A DNA stretch of 64,000 nucleotides from Homarus americanus (GCF_018991925.1 NW_024726235.1:1916601-1980600); one strand, 5' to 3'. Counted from the first letter of the stretch, positions 51,164-63,645 are shown. Notes: a model not told the origin generated them from the letters alone. Program-made: numbers and translations.

Positions 51164-51835
51164 CTTATGTATCAATAGACCAGGTAGCTAGTTGAAATTA
51201 GTAAGGTTTCATTATTTTGTACATGTACTTCCTTTCAGGTGTTTAACACTTGAGCTGTGACCTTATTTCTTCTTATAAAATCTTCAGAATATCAAGATTT
51301 TTTCTTTTTATTCATGTGAGTTAAAACAACAGTGATTATAGACCTAGAAATCCAACTAAAACTAAGGTATATAGTTGGATGTTTAATAGAAACACTTGGA
51401 AGTACTGTACTACCCCTAGAACTATTATATCAACTGATTTTCTCGTGTAAGAACCTCAAAGGTATTTTTCTCTATCACTGAAAACAAAGTCCATAGCAAG
51501 ACATGACAAATCTCAAGAAGATAATTCTTAATATTTCCGATCTAGCAAATTCATATGCTTATGACAATCCTTGTACGATACTTCTGTCAAGTGAAGCTAT
51601 GAGCAGTTACACAACAAATATTACAAAACATTCACTTGATGCAGCATCATACATCAACTACGCATATGACATACAGTATCTATTTTTACTCTTATAGTAA
51701 ATCCATGCTAACCTGTTGCTAAGTTATTTCAAGCTTTGTTATTGCTTACAGTAAGTTCATTATTATCTATAACAGGACTGAGCTTTCAATCTTGATATTA
51801 AGATACAGTTCACTGTAGCCTTAACAGAATTGATT
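51164..51835. other. 3' flank of the PPC-domain gene
   Basis: No exon was seen. A TTTATT (AATAAA on the minus strand) lies near 51307, about 530 bases past the stop. It could be a distant poly(A) signal. Confidence 0.35.
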
Positions 51836-52084
51836 TCAAACTTGGTTCTTAGTTACAGTTAGCTCATCAAAACCTGTAGAAGAGTCGTACTCTCGGCTGA
51901 GTTTAATATCAGTTATTTCCCCAAGTGCGACCTCCATGGTGGTGAAGACAACAAGGTCACCCATGACGTGGCCACCTAGCGTGCCACCTTCTTCATCACT
52001 CAGGCAGATGTGCAGGTGTGTCCCACCCTTGCTGATTGTCCCGGACATTCCCAATACCTCAAAATGTTTCTTGAATGTTTCGAT
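51836..52084 (-). CDS. PPC-domain gene exon 3 with stop
   Basis: From IETFKKHFEVLGM to TKNQV-stop (82 codons). The assumed acceptor is GGTCAG at 52085-52087 (minus strand), chosen because SNK/IETFKKHFEVLG keeps the domain spacing. Its pyrimidine tract is weak; the open frame extends upstream to 52165 without family features. Confidence 0.85.
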   Translation of the reverse strand: METFKKHFEVLGMSGTISKGGTHLHICLSDEEGGTLGGHVMGDLVVFTTMEVALGEITDIKLSREYDSSTGFDELTVTKNQV

Positions 52085-55000
52085 CTGACCGGGGTTACCA
52101 ATATCACTATTACCACATGATTTAACTCTAGCCAGGTTTGTTCCAAAACATCTAGTTGCATTCAAGTTTTAATAATTAATTTTTATCTATAAATCAACTT
52201 ACTCTACTATTAATAGCATTGTGGAGGGCCAAATACATTGTGCCTTACTAGAAACTAAATCTATCTATCCTTTATTCTTGCCAAAAGACAGCAATGCAGC
52301 AAAACTCTCATATGGCTGAACAACTCATTATACAGTATAATAATTTTTTCTCTAAGTTGAGACTTTAGTGAGAAATCCATCTCCATTTGCTTTCATTTAC
52401 TGCATATACCTCATAATCAGTCCTTGGGCAACTCAACTGGCATATTCTTATGCCAAAACAACTGTCAGTGATTTTACCCATCTCATTAAGGTCTCCCCCA
52501 TCTCTTTTACTTCATATATTCAAATATCTTCTTTGCTAACCTATTACTCATTACACATTCCACATGTTTATACCATTTCAGCATATTTCCAGTTAAGTAC
52601 AGTATCTCTCAAGGATTTCTGGCCAAGCATATCTCTTAATTTCCATAGCAATTTGCTTTACAATGCAGTATTCAGTTGCAGTTATTTTTTGTATTATTCA
52701 CTAAAATTTCAAAGTACTGTACAGCATTGTACTGTACTGTAATACTTTAACAAATATAATATACAGATATTATACAGTATAAATGTTCATTACAGTGGTC
52801 CCTCGGTTAACGAGCACAATCCGGTCTAGAAGGTTACTCGTTAACCGAAAAACTCGTTAACCGAAACCATTGTTTCAATGGGTTTTTGGGTAATTGGTTC
52901 CAGCTCACCGAAAATTGACTAAAGTCAACAAAAAAGGTAGAAAAGTACACTTACTTTGAGGTGTGTATGTAGAAGGCTCCTGGATGATGATGATGATGGG
53001 AATTAGAATGGGGGTGGAGGAGAAGGGAGAAGAGAAGTCACCCGATGGCACCATTTCACCCATAAAATTTTAGTTCTCTTGGTGTAATTCAAGATTATTT
53101 TCTTTAAATCAACACTGCATTGCATTATATATTGTCAATATGTAAAATAAATTTCAAAATGACCAATAATCTGCTTGTAAACACAGAAAATAAGCATTTA
53201 GTTGAAGAGAGTCTCAAGCAAGATGTTACCTCCACTGAAAAGACACAAAGACTGATGCCTGTATGGTGTGTTGAGAGGCTGGATGGTGCGCATAAAACTA
53301 GTTTCATTACCTTCAATTATGTTCAATAATTGTTAAAATGACTAAAAAATTTAATATTAAAATTTTAAAATTATTGAATAGTATAAACTTCTTGATATTT
53401 GCTAAAATGGTAAGGAATTTAAGCCCTAGAACCAATTACTGTATTGGCGGACTAATACTACAGCTGGTGGACCGCCAAATGCAAGCGAAAACATGTTCAG
53501 GTCGGCTCATAAGAAACTCGTTAATCGAGGCATTGCTCGTTAACCGAAGTTAAGAATCTTATGGAAGGTAACTCGTTAACCGAAATCTCGTTAACCGAGG
53601 CGCTCGTTAACCGAGGGACCACTGTAATGTAAAGAAAGAATGACATCCTTGTGCAGAAAACGGCTGTAAAACAATGATGATGATCATCACTACCATACAA
53701 AAATTTAAGTCAAGGAGTGAGTGACAATTTCCCTGTCTGTGAGTGAGTCACTGACAAATTTATGCACAAAACAGTTGCTGCAGTTGATCCTAAATATTAA
53801 AACTTACAAATACTGTACAGTACTGTACTTGAAATGCACCATTTTTCAGGTTACTTTTCCACTGACATATCTTCTACCTGACACTGACAAATATATATTT
53901 CATGCCAAACAAAATATGAACATGATCAGAGCAACACCCCTGCTTAGAACTGTTCAACAGAGAAATTTATACAACTACACTACAGTACAGTACTACATTT
54001 TACCAACGAAAAGTCATTTGCCAGAAGAATGAAACTGACTTCCTGGGTTGAGATTTTGCAACATTCATACATTAAATTTATACCCTAATTGGTGAAGCAA
54101 CAAAGTAGCCAACTGGATCATTTAAGTTACAACATAAGACAGAGGCCAAAATGGCATCAAAATTGCAGTGAAGATCTACAGTACTAATATTAAATGTGTT
54201 GTTTTCTTTCTTCTTGTTAAAAAATAAAATAAAAATAAAGTATGAAACTTTAAGAGTCCAGGTCCCAACAAAAAAATTTACATGAAGACTAAGCATTCTG
54301 AATGATCTATATTTACCTTGTTGGAGCCATCAGTTTTGGAAGCGAGACGGAGGGTGGCACTGGTGATGGAGCCACAGCATGTCATTACCACCACTCCACT
54401 AGGTGCCTCACGGTGCACATACTCCTCCAAACTTTTTCTCACCTGTAAATCATAATACAGTACAATAGATAGATAGGCAAGGCTAAGCCACAATAGTCTG
54501 CATGGTGATCATGACAAAATAGAAGAAACTTATAATTGATATCTCTGTTCACCGGAACAATGAGAGATTTACAGATAATGAGGCAACTCTCTCAAACCTG
54601 GAAAAAATCCCACATCCCTGGTCCAGGTACTGGTAAAAGTTTCTCAGAATTTTCCGGAAAATACCCCTGATTTTCATCCTTACAGAAGGAAAGAGTTTCT
54701 GGAATTGTTCTCAGGGTTTTCCAGAAAATGTGCCTGATTTTCAACGTCAGAAAATCGTTCCCAAACCTGGAATTTTCCGGATCTTTTTTTTTGTCGAGTA
54801 AATCTCAATTCCGGCTATTGAAGAGTTGTTGCTAAGAGGGTTTCTAGCTAACGGAGATATTACTTTTAACTCAAACATCCCTGAATGGTTAAAATACTAT
54901 GTTAGAAGGCATACCTCGTCTCGGGGTGTAGATTAAGTCTGATGGTTATGGTACTAGTCCATCCAATTTAGATATACCAAGATGGAATCTTGCAACTTTA

Positions 55001-56652
55001 ATATACTCTGTACCGTATAGCCCTTATTGCACTCATTAAACAATCCAGCATATTTTAACCAATCAACATATTGTATCCAATGAAGGGTTTTCCCACACTC
55101 CAACATGAATCACAGAAAACCACACAATAAATACTGTACAATGTACAGTAGTTAAAATTTTATGCAAGTCTGTTTCCAATAAGAAGACCTCCAGTCTGTT
55201 CTTCTACCAACATCCAAAACAGGGTTCCTGGAACGCTATCTCAATAGTAAAATGGAACTTCTCATCCTATGGGTCAAACATCCATTTAGTTTACAAATAA
55301 CCATCTTCCAGGGATATGCCAATTTACATACACCATGAAATGGGTCCTTTCCTTGACACAGTGTTCATATAAAGGTGGTATTATTAATTTGACTGCCAGC
55401 TGAACAATTAACTGGATTGTTTGTACACATGAAACAACTCTTGCAACCTGAAAAAATTTAGAATTTCTAACAACATCAACTGTGAGGGCAAACTTTTTTG
55501 GAGTGAGAGTTGTGAACACTTGGAACAATCTGCCAGAAAGTGTTGTGACGGCACCGAGTGTGAGTTCCTTCAAGACCAGACTTGACCAACACTGGACTGG
55601 AGCAGGTTGAGGTACATTCAGGAGCCGGTGCATGCCCAGTACCTGCCAACAGTGCATAACAGAGAGCCAGTACATGACTAGTACTTGCCAACTGTGTGTG
55701 ACAGTGATGTGACCGATCGCCCAAGCGGCTAACGAGCCGGTCAGTGGTGAAGAGGATAAAAGTAAAAAGACAGAAACTGGCATAGCTATAATACTCCTCA
55801 AGAGCTCAAATTTATGGGGGTAATGCATTTATCTCTGGCTTATGAAGATGGAGGAGTTTGTCATTTACTGATGAGACAGCTGTTCTTGAAAGACCCAAGA
55901 TTGTCAAAAGTGTTACACTGGAGGGCAAAATTATGCAGGAGACTGTGGTACAGTACCTTTGATTTAGTTGAGTTAATTTGGTTCTTAGCAAAGTTTAGTA
56001 GAGCTCCCCCCCACCTTCATTGGAAAAGTATAATAAAAAATATTGAAATCATTATATTCATAATGAAACAGTTAAAGGCAAAATTCATAGTAGCAAACAG
56101 TAGAATCTCTGGATCTTTTTGGTTTCATGTACCGCACTCCAAAAATGTGATCCTTTTTTGGAGAAATGAATAGCCAAAAAATATAGCCCTTTAAACTTTC
56201 GATGTTCTATATTGAAATGTTATAATGTGGGGCAAAATACTAAAAAGAACACCAAACAAATCTTTGAAAACCCTATATAACCTTCCTTAACATATAAAAA
56301 GGTTGAAAAATCACTTTTGAGGTCACGGATTCCCGCCTCATCTGTCCTACCCAAAACTACACCAACACACACAGAACACCAAAAAACATGACTAAGGTAC
56401 GCATTTTATAGCTTTAAGATTTTTATAGGTTAGGTAAGGCTTTCAAAAGTTTGTTTGATGTTCTTTACTTGCAACAAAAAACATAAACTAAAGCAATCAA
56501 GGCAAAATATGGCAACATTTCAATGTAGAAAACAATGAAAGTTTTAAAGGCCTATCATTATTTTTTGCTACTCATTTATATATACTGTTGGATAGAGTAC
56601 TCACTTCCTGGCCAGGTTCGAGTCGAAGAACATGCACTTTCATATTGCTCAT
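51836..56652 (-). CDS. PPC (DUF296) domain protein, 3 coding exons, 140 aa
   Basis: The exons, all in phase 0, are 56605-56652, 54317-54442 and 51836-52084. The single domain fills the protein: MSNMKVHVLRLEPGQE (first strand), VRKSLEEYVHREAPSGVVVM (helix), TCCGSITSATLRLASK (glycine turn and strand), HFEVLGMSGTISKGGTHLHI, LSDEEGGTLGGHVMGDLVVF and TTMEVALGEI, then FSREYD-like KLSREYDSSTGFDELTV. This matches the PPC/DUF296 fold in length and motif order. The fold is a trimer known from bacteria, archaea and plant AHL proteins; animal members are small stand-alone proteins without AT-hooks and of unknown role. Splice sites are canonical and the frame is intact, in contrast to the decarboxylase. 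Introns hold a pogo MITE and a LINE tail. Confidence 0.9.
52793..53624. mobile_element. pogo-like non-autonomous element with perfect ends, in PPC intron 2
   Basis: The ends are exact inverted repeats over more than 20 bp (CAGTGGTCCCTCGGTTAACG and its complement), bordered by TA. Several further copies of the CTCGTTAACCGA motif occur just inside each end, on both strands. 832 bp. No convincing transposase; the internal frame at 53161-53270 has no recognised family. It is a clean relative of the 26832-28098 element. Confidence 0.88.
54317..54442 (-). CDS. PPC-domain gene exon 2
   Basis: Forty-two codons, VRKSLEEYVHREAPSG to KTDGSNK, with acceptor ATTTACAG before GTGAGA and donor AAG/GTAAAT. 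Contains the CCGS-TSATLRLA core. Confidence 0.92.
54600..54785. repeat. Diverged internal repeat in PPC intron 1
   Basis: Two related stretches, TTTCTCAGAATTTTCCGGAA...CCTGATTTTCATCC and GTTCTCAGGGTTTTCCAGAA...CCTGATTTTCAACG, lie about 64 bp apart. The third start, AACCTGGAATTTTCCGG, follows. Confidence 0.55.
55480..55770 (+). mobile_element. LINE (family A) 3' tail in PPC intron 1
   Basis: ORF2 end (TVRANFFGVRVVNTWNNLPE on the plus strand), then a 3' UTR with one module (TGTGACCGATCGCCCAAGCG) and an AAGAGGATAAAAGTAAAA tail. Opposite in orientation to the host gene. The sequence GAGCCGGTGCATGCCCAGTACCTGCCAAC is roughly repeated (55619-55690). Confidence 0.85.
56605..56652 (-). CDS. PPC-domain gene exon 1
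   Basis: Sixteen codons, MSNMKVHVLRLEPGQE, donor GAA/GTGAGT. The ATG at 56652 is chosen because HVLRL-PGQ is the domain start; an ATG in another frame at about 56672 gives unrelated sequence. A CTCCTCAG just upstream (about 56677) may be an acceptor, implying a separate 5' UTR exon. Confidence 0.85.
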
Positions 56653-56817
56653 TTTCTTCTGCTTGTATCCTCATACCTGAGGAGAAAAAGCACGATAAAC
56701 AATTACCATTGTTTCTGTTTATATAAACATCAAAAGCAAAGATGTAAATTACCATCAGCTATTCACCCAAGGTGACCAAAATAACATAAATGCAACAAGA
56801 TCTCACTGATTGATTGT

Positions 56818-57600
56818 TTAATTAATTTTTCTTTACGGGAATTAGCCCACCGGGGCACAGGTTGAACAACCCACAATGGGGCCTAGGGGGCAAAAAAATA
56901 AGAATAAAAAGAAATTAAAAAGAAAAAAGAAAAAGGTTATACAGTATTAATCTACACGATGAAGATGCCGGAAAACCAGCTTTTTAAAGTGAGACAAATT
57001 GTATGAGTATGGAAATACAGAAGACGGCAGAACATTCCACAGTTTGGCTGTGTGAGGAAAGAAGGATGCACTATAATGGGTTATTCTAGTGTGACCGACA
57101 TCCACAGAGAAATGGTGGGCACTGAGGCCAAGATGTGTGTTACGAGCCCATGGCCTTGCCGGCGGTATACAGGATGCCAAATCCACCAAACATTGCCCGT
57201 CAAAGTACCTGTAAAACAGAGAGAGTGAAGCAACATTGCAGCGAAGAGAAAGGGAAAAAAGATTGTCAACTAAAGGAGGAGAGTTAATAAGACAAAATTC
57301 CTTTGATTCCACCCTATCTAACAGTTGGACAGAAGAAGAGCCACCCCAGATATGAGAGCAGTACTCCAAGTTAGGACGAATGAATCCCTTATGTACTTGG
57401 AGCAACTGCTCTGGAGTGAAGTAGCTAAGGCATCTGTACCGCATTCCCAACTTCCGGGAGGCAGCTTTAGCAATGTTGAGGATGTGTGGCTTCCATGACA
57501 TATTAGAGGAAATGGTGAGGCCTAGCATATCTATTTTAGAATTTGGCAAAATGATAGCATCCTGAAATGTAACTGGTGGGAGATCATCTAATTTAGATGA
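56818..57600 (-). mobile_element. LINE (family D) 3' part
   Basis: The minus-strand frame 56947-57549 (200 codons) encodes the ORF2 C-terminus of a jockey-like LINE: LGLTISSNMSWKPHILNIAK, then KGFIRPNLEYCSHIWGG, RTHLGLSAHHF-like sequence (here NTHLGLSAHHFSVDVG), ending FKKLVFRHLHRVD-stop. The 3' UTR has the ACGGGAATTAGCCCACC motif and GGGCCTAGGGGGC, as in the nested piece at 22.3 kb. Catalytic RT is missing upstream (5' truncation near 57600). Confidence 0.87.
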
Positions 57601-57927
57601 TCATCAGTAAAGGATTAATAAGTATTACATTTAGTAAAACTGGACTGTATCAAGTTATGTTAGTTTGGATAAGTTAGGATTAGTTGGGTAAGGTTTACAA
57701 TTAAATTTTATCAAGAGGAAGAGGAGAAAATTGCCCAGAAACCAGTTGACAGACAAAACTCGGTTTATGAAAAGAGTTTCAGATTTTTTGGTTATTGTCT
57801 GTCACTTCACTCTTATTAAATTTAGCACATTGACAATGAAATGTATTGCAGATTGCAATTGTTGCTGTGAGTAGTTGGTAAATATACTAAAGGCACACCA
57901 ATGACTGCAGCCAGGGCCAAGTGTAGC

Positions 57928-58245
57928 CGTAAGAGCAGGCCCGTCCTTTTGGGGGGCGAACAGGGGCGACCGCCCGGGGCCCCGCGCGTGTGGGGGCCCC
58001 ACGGGGCCCAGCACTAGACCCAGTGACCTCGGACACATTACCTGTTGACTGGTTAATCTGACCTGACGGCTTACGCCACCATCGCAACCATGACCTTACC
58101 ATCCATAGCGACAGTCCCATGGGGGTTGGTGGGGGTGGGTTCCTCTGACCGCATAATCTGACTCCATATATATATTTTCTGGGGCCCCACAGTGGCTGAG
58201 TTGCCCCGGGCCCTGCACCCTCCTAGGGACGGCCCTGCGTAAGAG
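57928..58245. mobile_element. GC-rich hAT-like MITE with 8-bp target duplication
   Basis: The element 57936-58237 (302 bp) is bounded by the identical 8-mer CGTAAGAG at 57928-57935 and 58238-58245. Ends CAGGCCCGTCCTTTT and TAGGGACGGCCCTG are inverted repeats with one gap. It is markedly GC-rich with GGGGCCCC palindromes, unlike its AT-rich surroundings. No coding. Confidence 0.88.
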
Positions 58246-59957
58246 AACTACCTGGTAAGTGGATGCTTAGTGCTCCAATAGCCCTAGGGGGCCACCTTAT
58301 AATCCCAATTGAATGAAAATACTCCCAAGCATACAGAGAACCTGATAAAAAATGATAGAGGGATGTTTTGACAAGGTTGGTTGCTATAGTACAGTCACAC
58401 ATTCACTCACTGAAAGGAACTTTGCTCTCTGGCTCTCCAGACACATCAGTAACTTCCTGAGAGAAGCTGAAATACTGTACAGACTTTTAAGAAACCTAGC
58501 TCCCTAACGACTAAGAAAACAGCTGAAGGTGAATAAGCTGGGGTACTTAATCTTCACATGTTTTGCCCCTATTAAAGTCAGGTGTACTTAATAGAATATA
58601 TATTTTTTTCAGTTCACTAAACAGCATGGAGGCCAAAGCCTCTTTGCTCTTTCCGAAGTAAATATGAAGTGCAGAACTGTATTGTACTATTTTCAGATCT
58701 CACAAAGATTAGGGACCACATCTTATTTCAGCTGATGATTTAACAAACAAGTAACTTGGATGTTTTCTTCCTAAGTTGTAAGCATGAGACATGTCCCCTT
58801 TGACACATCCAATGTGTTCTTCCATTACTCGGTCAAACTTTACAAGTACAATACTAACGTTTCCAAGGCCTCTCACACCAGTCAATGCTGGGGGGTAGAT
58901 TGTTGCTGATATTTTAAAGTAGGTTGGGTTAGCATTGAAATGCTTAGCCATTAAGTGAAGTAAGATGGCGTGCCTAATCTTCATTTATTCCATTAGGGCA
59001 GTAAGTGAATACCTGCTGTACTGCAAGTCCGGAATATGTACCACTCAATGGTTTGTTCCTGCTTAGACAATTCCTATTTGGACGATCATCTGTTTTATGC
59101 ATTTTGTTACCATCTTTGTTAAAAGATCAGATTAGGTTAGGTTAGATTAGATTAAATTAGGTTACGTTAAATCGTCCAGATGGGATGTAATCAAACGGCC
59201 TCCTTGCAGTTTTCTAAATTCGAAATAATTTTTCCTTGCTTCTCTACCGGATTGGGTTTCTAGGTATCAAATCAATCCTGACGAAGACAAAGAATTAAAA
59301 GTTCTCGGAGTCATCTTACAAGTGAACTCACACAGATATCTCATCTAGTCTTTGGAGTTTATTTTTGCTATCAAACGTATTTAATACTGTTTAGCTGTTG
59401 GAAATATTAAGATAATTTTACCATGGCTTATTCTTGTATACATTTATACTCACCAGAACTACAGTAAAATGGTATGGTTGGTTTGTGATGAAAATATATC
59501 CAGGAAACAGACCTGGCGAATTAAAATTTAAATCAGTGTAAACAAACCGTCAGCTGATCTCTGAGGTCACGTGCAACCCTTCCTCAATCCTCACATATTA
59601 CTTTTTGGGGGGATTAAGACAAAAGCCCCTCGGACAAAAACAAATCAACGGCTAAAACTAAATCAACGATACCTATCCTAACTTTTATATAATATTGGGA
59701 CACCTAATTTGTCCGGTGAGTTTTTGTCCATGTACCGTGTAAGGATCCCTCTATTGTTCTTGATAGTTGGTATGATTGTCCTATTGTAAGTCCATGTGTG
59801 GGATCCTTCTATTGATCTTGATAGTAAAGTTAACACAAATGCAATATAGTTCTAATAAGGTTTCACCATTCTCTGCGGAGACTATAAAAAAAAATAGTAT
59901 GATATTTGGGTAACTGCACAATTTGTTTAGTACAATACGACACCTAATTAAAAACAC
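58246..59957. other. Intergenic, no gene seen
   Basis: AT-rich. It may contain the promoter of the minus-strand PPC gene, but none was identified. A telomere-like run lies at 59127-59165. Confidence 0.4.
59127..59165 (+). repeat. Degenerate TTAGG-type run
   Basis: Seven to eight units of GATTAGGTTAGGTTAGATTAG type, with substitutions. Confidence 0.6.
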
Positions 59958-60100
59958 AGAGACGTGACTGATTTCCCAAGCGGCTAACAGACCGATAAGT
60001 AGTGAAGAGGATTAAATGAAAAAAAAATACACCAAAGTAAAATAACTGTGATATCTTACAAGCCGATCAGTGGCACTGAGGATAAAAGTAATAAAAAGTA
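59958..60100 (+). mobile_element. LINE (family A) 3' UTR only, two modules
   Basis: Contains AGAGACGTGACTGATTTCCC with GAAGAGGATTAAATGAA, then a second partial module (AAGCCGATCAGTGGCACTGA) with GGATAAAAGTAATAAAAAGT. No ORF2 sequence precedes it. Confidence 0.75.
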
Positions 60101-60311
60101 AATTAGTCCTCCCGTGTAAGAGTTTCATTTTCTTTTAAGGCAACAGCGAAAATGAACGTTAATAAACAGTATCATGAATGAGTTTAAATGCGGGAATTAA
60201 ATGATTTTGAATGAATTTAAAGGTACTATCAAAGAGACCAAGGGAACGTCATGGAAGAAAAGTCTGAACTTTTGATTGCAAAGTTAAAAATAGCGAAATT
60301 CTTTTGGTGCC

Positions 60312-60391
<80 letters not shown>
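60312..60391 (+). repeat. (AAT)n microsatellite
   Basis: About 26 AAT units, followed by a short GTAGTA run. Confidence 0.93.
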
Positions 60392-60393
<2 letters not shown>

Positions 60394-61199
60394 TGTGTAG
60401 TAGTCGTAGTAGTAGTAATAATTATGTACAGTATAATTATCCTGTAGTTAATTCAGGACAGTTATATTAGAGAAATTAACTTAAGCTATATAAATTTTAA
60501 TAACAAAAAGTTCGTATAATGTAACTTTAATACATTAAAAAAAAATATATGTTACAGAATATTAGTTAAGTACGGTGACTCGATTATGCTTGATCATACT
60601 CTTTTAATAATCTGATGGGCAGGTCTTATCTTGCTTTTTTGCACTTCCCGGACAAAATCTTGAGAACGCTCATGCTATAACTTAGAGTAAATACAAAACA
60701 TAAGCTTAAATCATAATCTTCAACTGAGTGAGTTTAAATGGTACAGTTCGATAGTTTGAATGACATTTAATTCCCGAGTTAACTGACCAAGTTTAAATGA
60801 ACGAGTTTAATTAACTATACAAACAAATCACTTACTACGTAAATCAGAGTTTGGGGTTCGTCAAGCACGGGGCCTGAGGCTTAAGTTTCATTTGACCTCA
60901 ATGATAATTAATAATTCGCCATTGGCACTTATAAGCAAACCCATAAAAATAACACCACGGCGGCACCAACATTACATCAAGAAGTCTTAATAGATTCACT
61001 TAGCACCCGTTAGGGTACAAAATTAATGTACAGTCCCCTTCACTAGTGCGTTTACAGGGGCTCGTCAGGTTTAGTACAGTGTGGCAGCCCTGTGTTTTTA
61101 CATTCTACAGAAGGAAACTAGCAAAAGTAAAAATACCATGGAATCAATACTAATAAAAGGGACTGTGCATCATACTGTGAAAAAAACCCTCTTATTGTC
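60392..61199. other. Unassigned sequence
   Basis: No feature was recognised. Confidence 0.4.
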
Positions 61200-61560
61200 C
61201 TCTTTACTTTACTTTTACTTTATCTTCTTCACTACTGCTCGGTTCGTAGCCGCTTGGGCGGTCGGTCACGTCTCTGTTACGCAATGTTGTCAAGTACTGG
61301 GCATGTATTGGCGCTAAAATGTGTCAACTATACCTGTGCCAGTGTTGGTCAAGTTTGGTCTTAAATGAGATCATACCCGGTTTCGTCACAACACTTTCCG
61401 ACAGATTGTTCCAAGAGTTTACAATTCTCACTTCACAAAAATTTGCTCTGACAATTTCCTGAACTTTTGACTTCTTCAACCTTAAGCTTGTGGGGTGGGC
61501 ATTCGCCATTTCCAGGTATGAACACTTGACTGAATAATGGCATCTAAGGTATAAAGCATT
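61200..61560 (-). mobile_element. LINE (family A) 3' fragment
   Basis: The minus-strand frame 61324-61509 encodes VRANFCEVRIVNSWNNLSES, the ORF2 end. The 3' UTR with one module (GGTCGGTCACGTCTCTG) and a TTTACTTTTACTTTATC tail lies at 61204-61280. Confidence 0.82.
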
Positions 61561-62017
61561 CTGAGGCCTTCAGGATTGGAGTGTTCTTTTCATATTTGTG
61601 GCTTCTTGTCTATTTATCTGGGGAAAAAGAAGAAGTTATCTATAAAGAAAAAACAAAGAGAAACGTAGAAATAAAGATTTTTATATATCTCTAATAAGCT
61701 GAATGTTTGTATAAGTTCCGCTTTAGGGTTTTAAAGTTGACAAGACACAGAGTTTTAGGCTCATAAACCAGTGGACCAATCTCTTACACATACGAGTTCT
61801 AAAAGTAGGATCTTGCCAGCTTGGAAACACCTAACATGAACCCTTAATACGAATTGCTGTGTATGTGTTAACTGATGTCTCTATCACTACAAACAAAAGA
61901 GCATCCAACACTGTCTACATGAGATGAGGGAGAATAAAAGACCCACATGATCAATAGCATCTGTTTTAATAGTAAACAATAGCACAGTCGTTACAAGCTT
62001 GGTGTCCATTAAAAACA

Positions 62018-62026
62018 GAACACACA

Positions 62027-62070
<44 letters not shown>

Positions 62071-62076
62071 CACACA
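62018..62076 (+). repeat. (CA)n microsatellite
   Basis: ACACAC tract with two interruptions (CCC and CGC). Confidence 0.92.
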
Positions 62077-63574
62077 ATCTTCACAGCTAGAAATTATGCA
62101 GTTGTTGACAAAGTTAAAATAAGGTAACATTCACCGAGTTAAAATTATCATTGCACGAGGATAAAGTTATGTTAATCTCGTATAGTGTTAAAGAGTTATT
62201 ATGCCATGAGGTTGAAATTCCCACTTACTGTGTTATATAGTATAGCGTCACTATACTTATTACAGCATTGTGTTAATACTGTACTCTAAAACGTCTGTAA
62301 CACTTGGTAGTTCTGCAGCATCATCTTGTATGTGTATTGTAAGTATGAAGGCATAGGAGTGGCTGTACAGTATTTCATGTTTATTGGTAAGTCTCTCATC
62401 CTTCTGTCTCGTATTTCATTTTCTCCGGTTATCATTCTTGGTTTTTGCAATTGACCTCTGATTCGCCTCTTCCTCACTGTACTCTCTCCATACAACTGTT
62501 TCCCCAAAAGAACGTGACATCTGTGGATAATGTAAATGGTCGTGAATCGTGTCCACCATTATGAGCACTGTACAGTATGTGTTCTGTTTATGACATGTTT
62601 TGATTCTTCCCCTGACTCGACTATTTGATTCTAGTAGAAATAATAAATGTTTTTGATCAATAAATGCCCTGAATATAAGAAGGCTGATTATTCTCCCTAA
62701 ATGTATGCAAACAGGCTGAAAATAGTGGCAAAGCAATGTGACGCCACACAATGCTGGCGTTACCAACTATATGAGAAAATTAGAAGCATTTTTGTAAATT
62801 CTGAAAAGGCGACTATAGACTTTGCTACAATTGAAACACATATGCTTTGGAGAATACTCGTGTTGTATCAAAAGGAAGAAACTCGCAAATAAAATACAAA
62901 ATAAAAATATCGTAAGATTTTCATGCCAGCGGTGGTAAAGTTTTCTTTTCTTGCAACTTTTAGAAGACCCAATAGATATTCCAGAACGATGCACGATCCA
63001 CCCTGCGCCACTACAAGTCTAAAATTTTCACGCGAGTACGACATGAAACATCCACCGCCTATGAAGTGCAAAAGGAGAACTTCGAAATATGACCAGCCCT
63101 TGTGCGTACTGTTTCTCCCCGTCTGGCAGTTCTTTTATAAATGAGTAAAATACAGTTCCTCACAGTTACAAATAAAGATCATATTACAGGCTCATCAATA
63201 CTGTACTCTCTTACACAAGTAGATACTCACACAAACATCTTCACTAAAAAAACACACACACACACACACACGAATAAACATTTCTCTTTAAAACTCATGG
63301 CAATATCCATAAAGATCGTTTGTCAATGAAAGGGTAAATATTCAGTTGACTGAGTTTGATCAAAGTAACTTCAGACTTCACAGTTTTTCATTTGTGTATG
63401 TGGTGTGAACACAACGCAAGGTAAGTCTTATTCTAAATGTTAAACGCCGTTGTTATTATTGTCACTGCATTCGCAATTTGGTTCACCTGATGATAAGACA
63501 CCTATGATACTTATTTTTACCAGAAGATTAACTATACTAACGTTACGTGGGGGTTGCGTTAGATTAGACAAGGT

Positions 63575-63645
63575 GAGGTGATGTTAGGTTAAGGTAGGTT
63601 AAGCAATGTTAGGCTAGGTTAGGTTAGAGTTAGGGTGGTTAATAT
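63575..63645 (+). repeat. Degenerate TTAGG-type run
   Basis: GTTAGGTTAAGGTAGGTTAA and GGCTAGGTTAGGTTAGAGTT: many TTAGG words with spacer errors. Confidence 0.6.

Noticed and set aside
56605..56726. Alternative start frame MRIQAEENEQYESACSS on the minus strand for the PPC gene
   Set aside because: That frame does not join exon 2 in phase; the ATG at 56652 gives the conserved HVLRLEPGQE start.
62701..63144. Two consecutive plus-strand frames (63 and 73 residues)
   Set aside because: No family match recognised and no convincing splice signals. Left as unassigned rather than called a gene.
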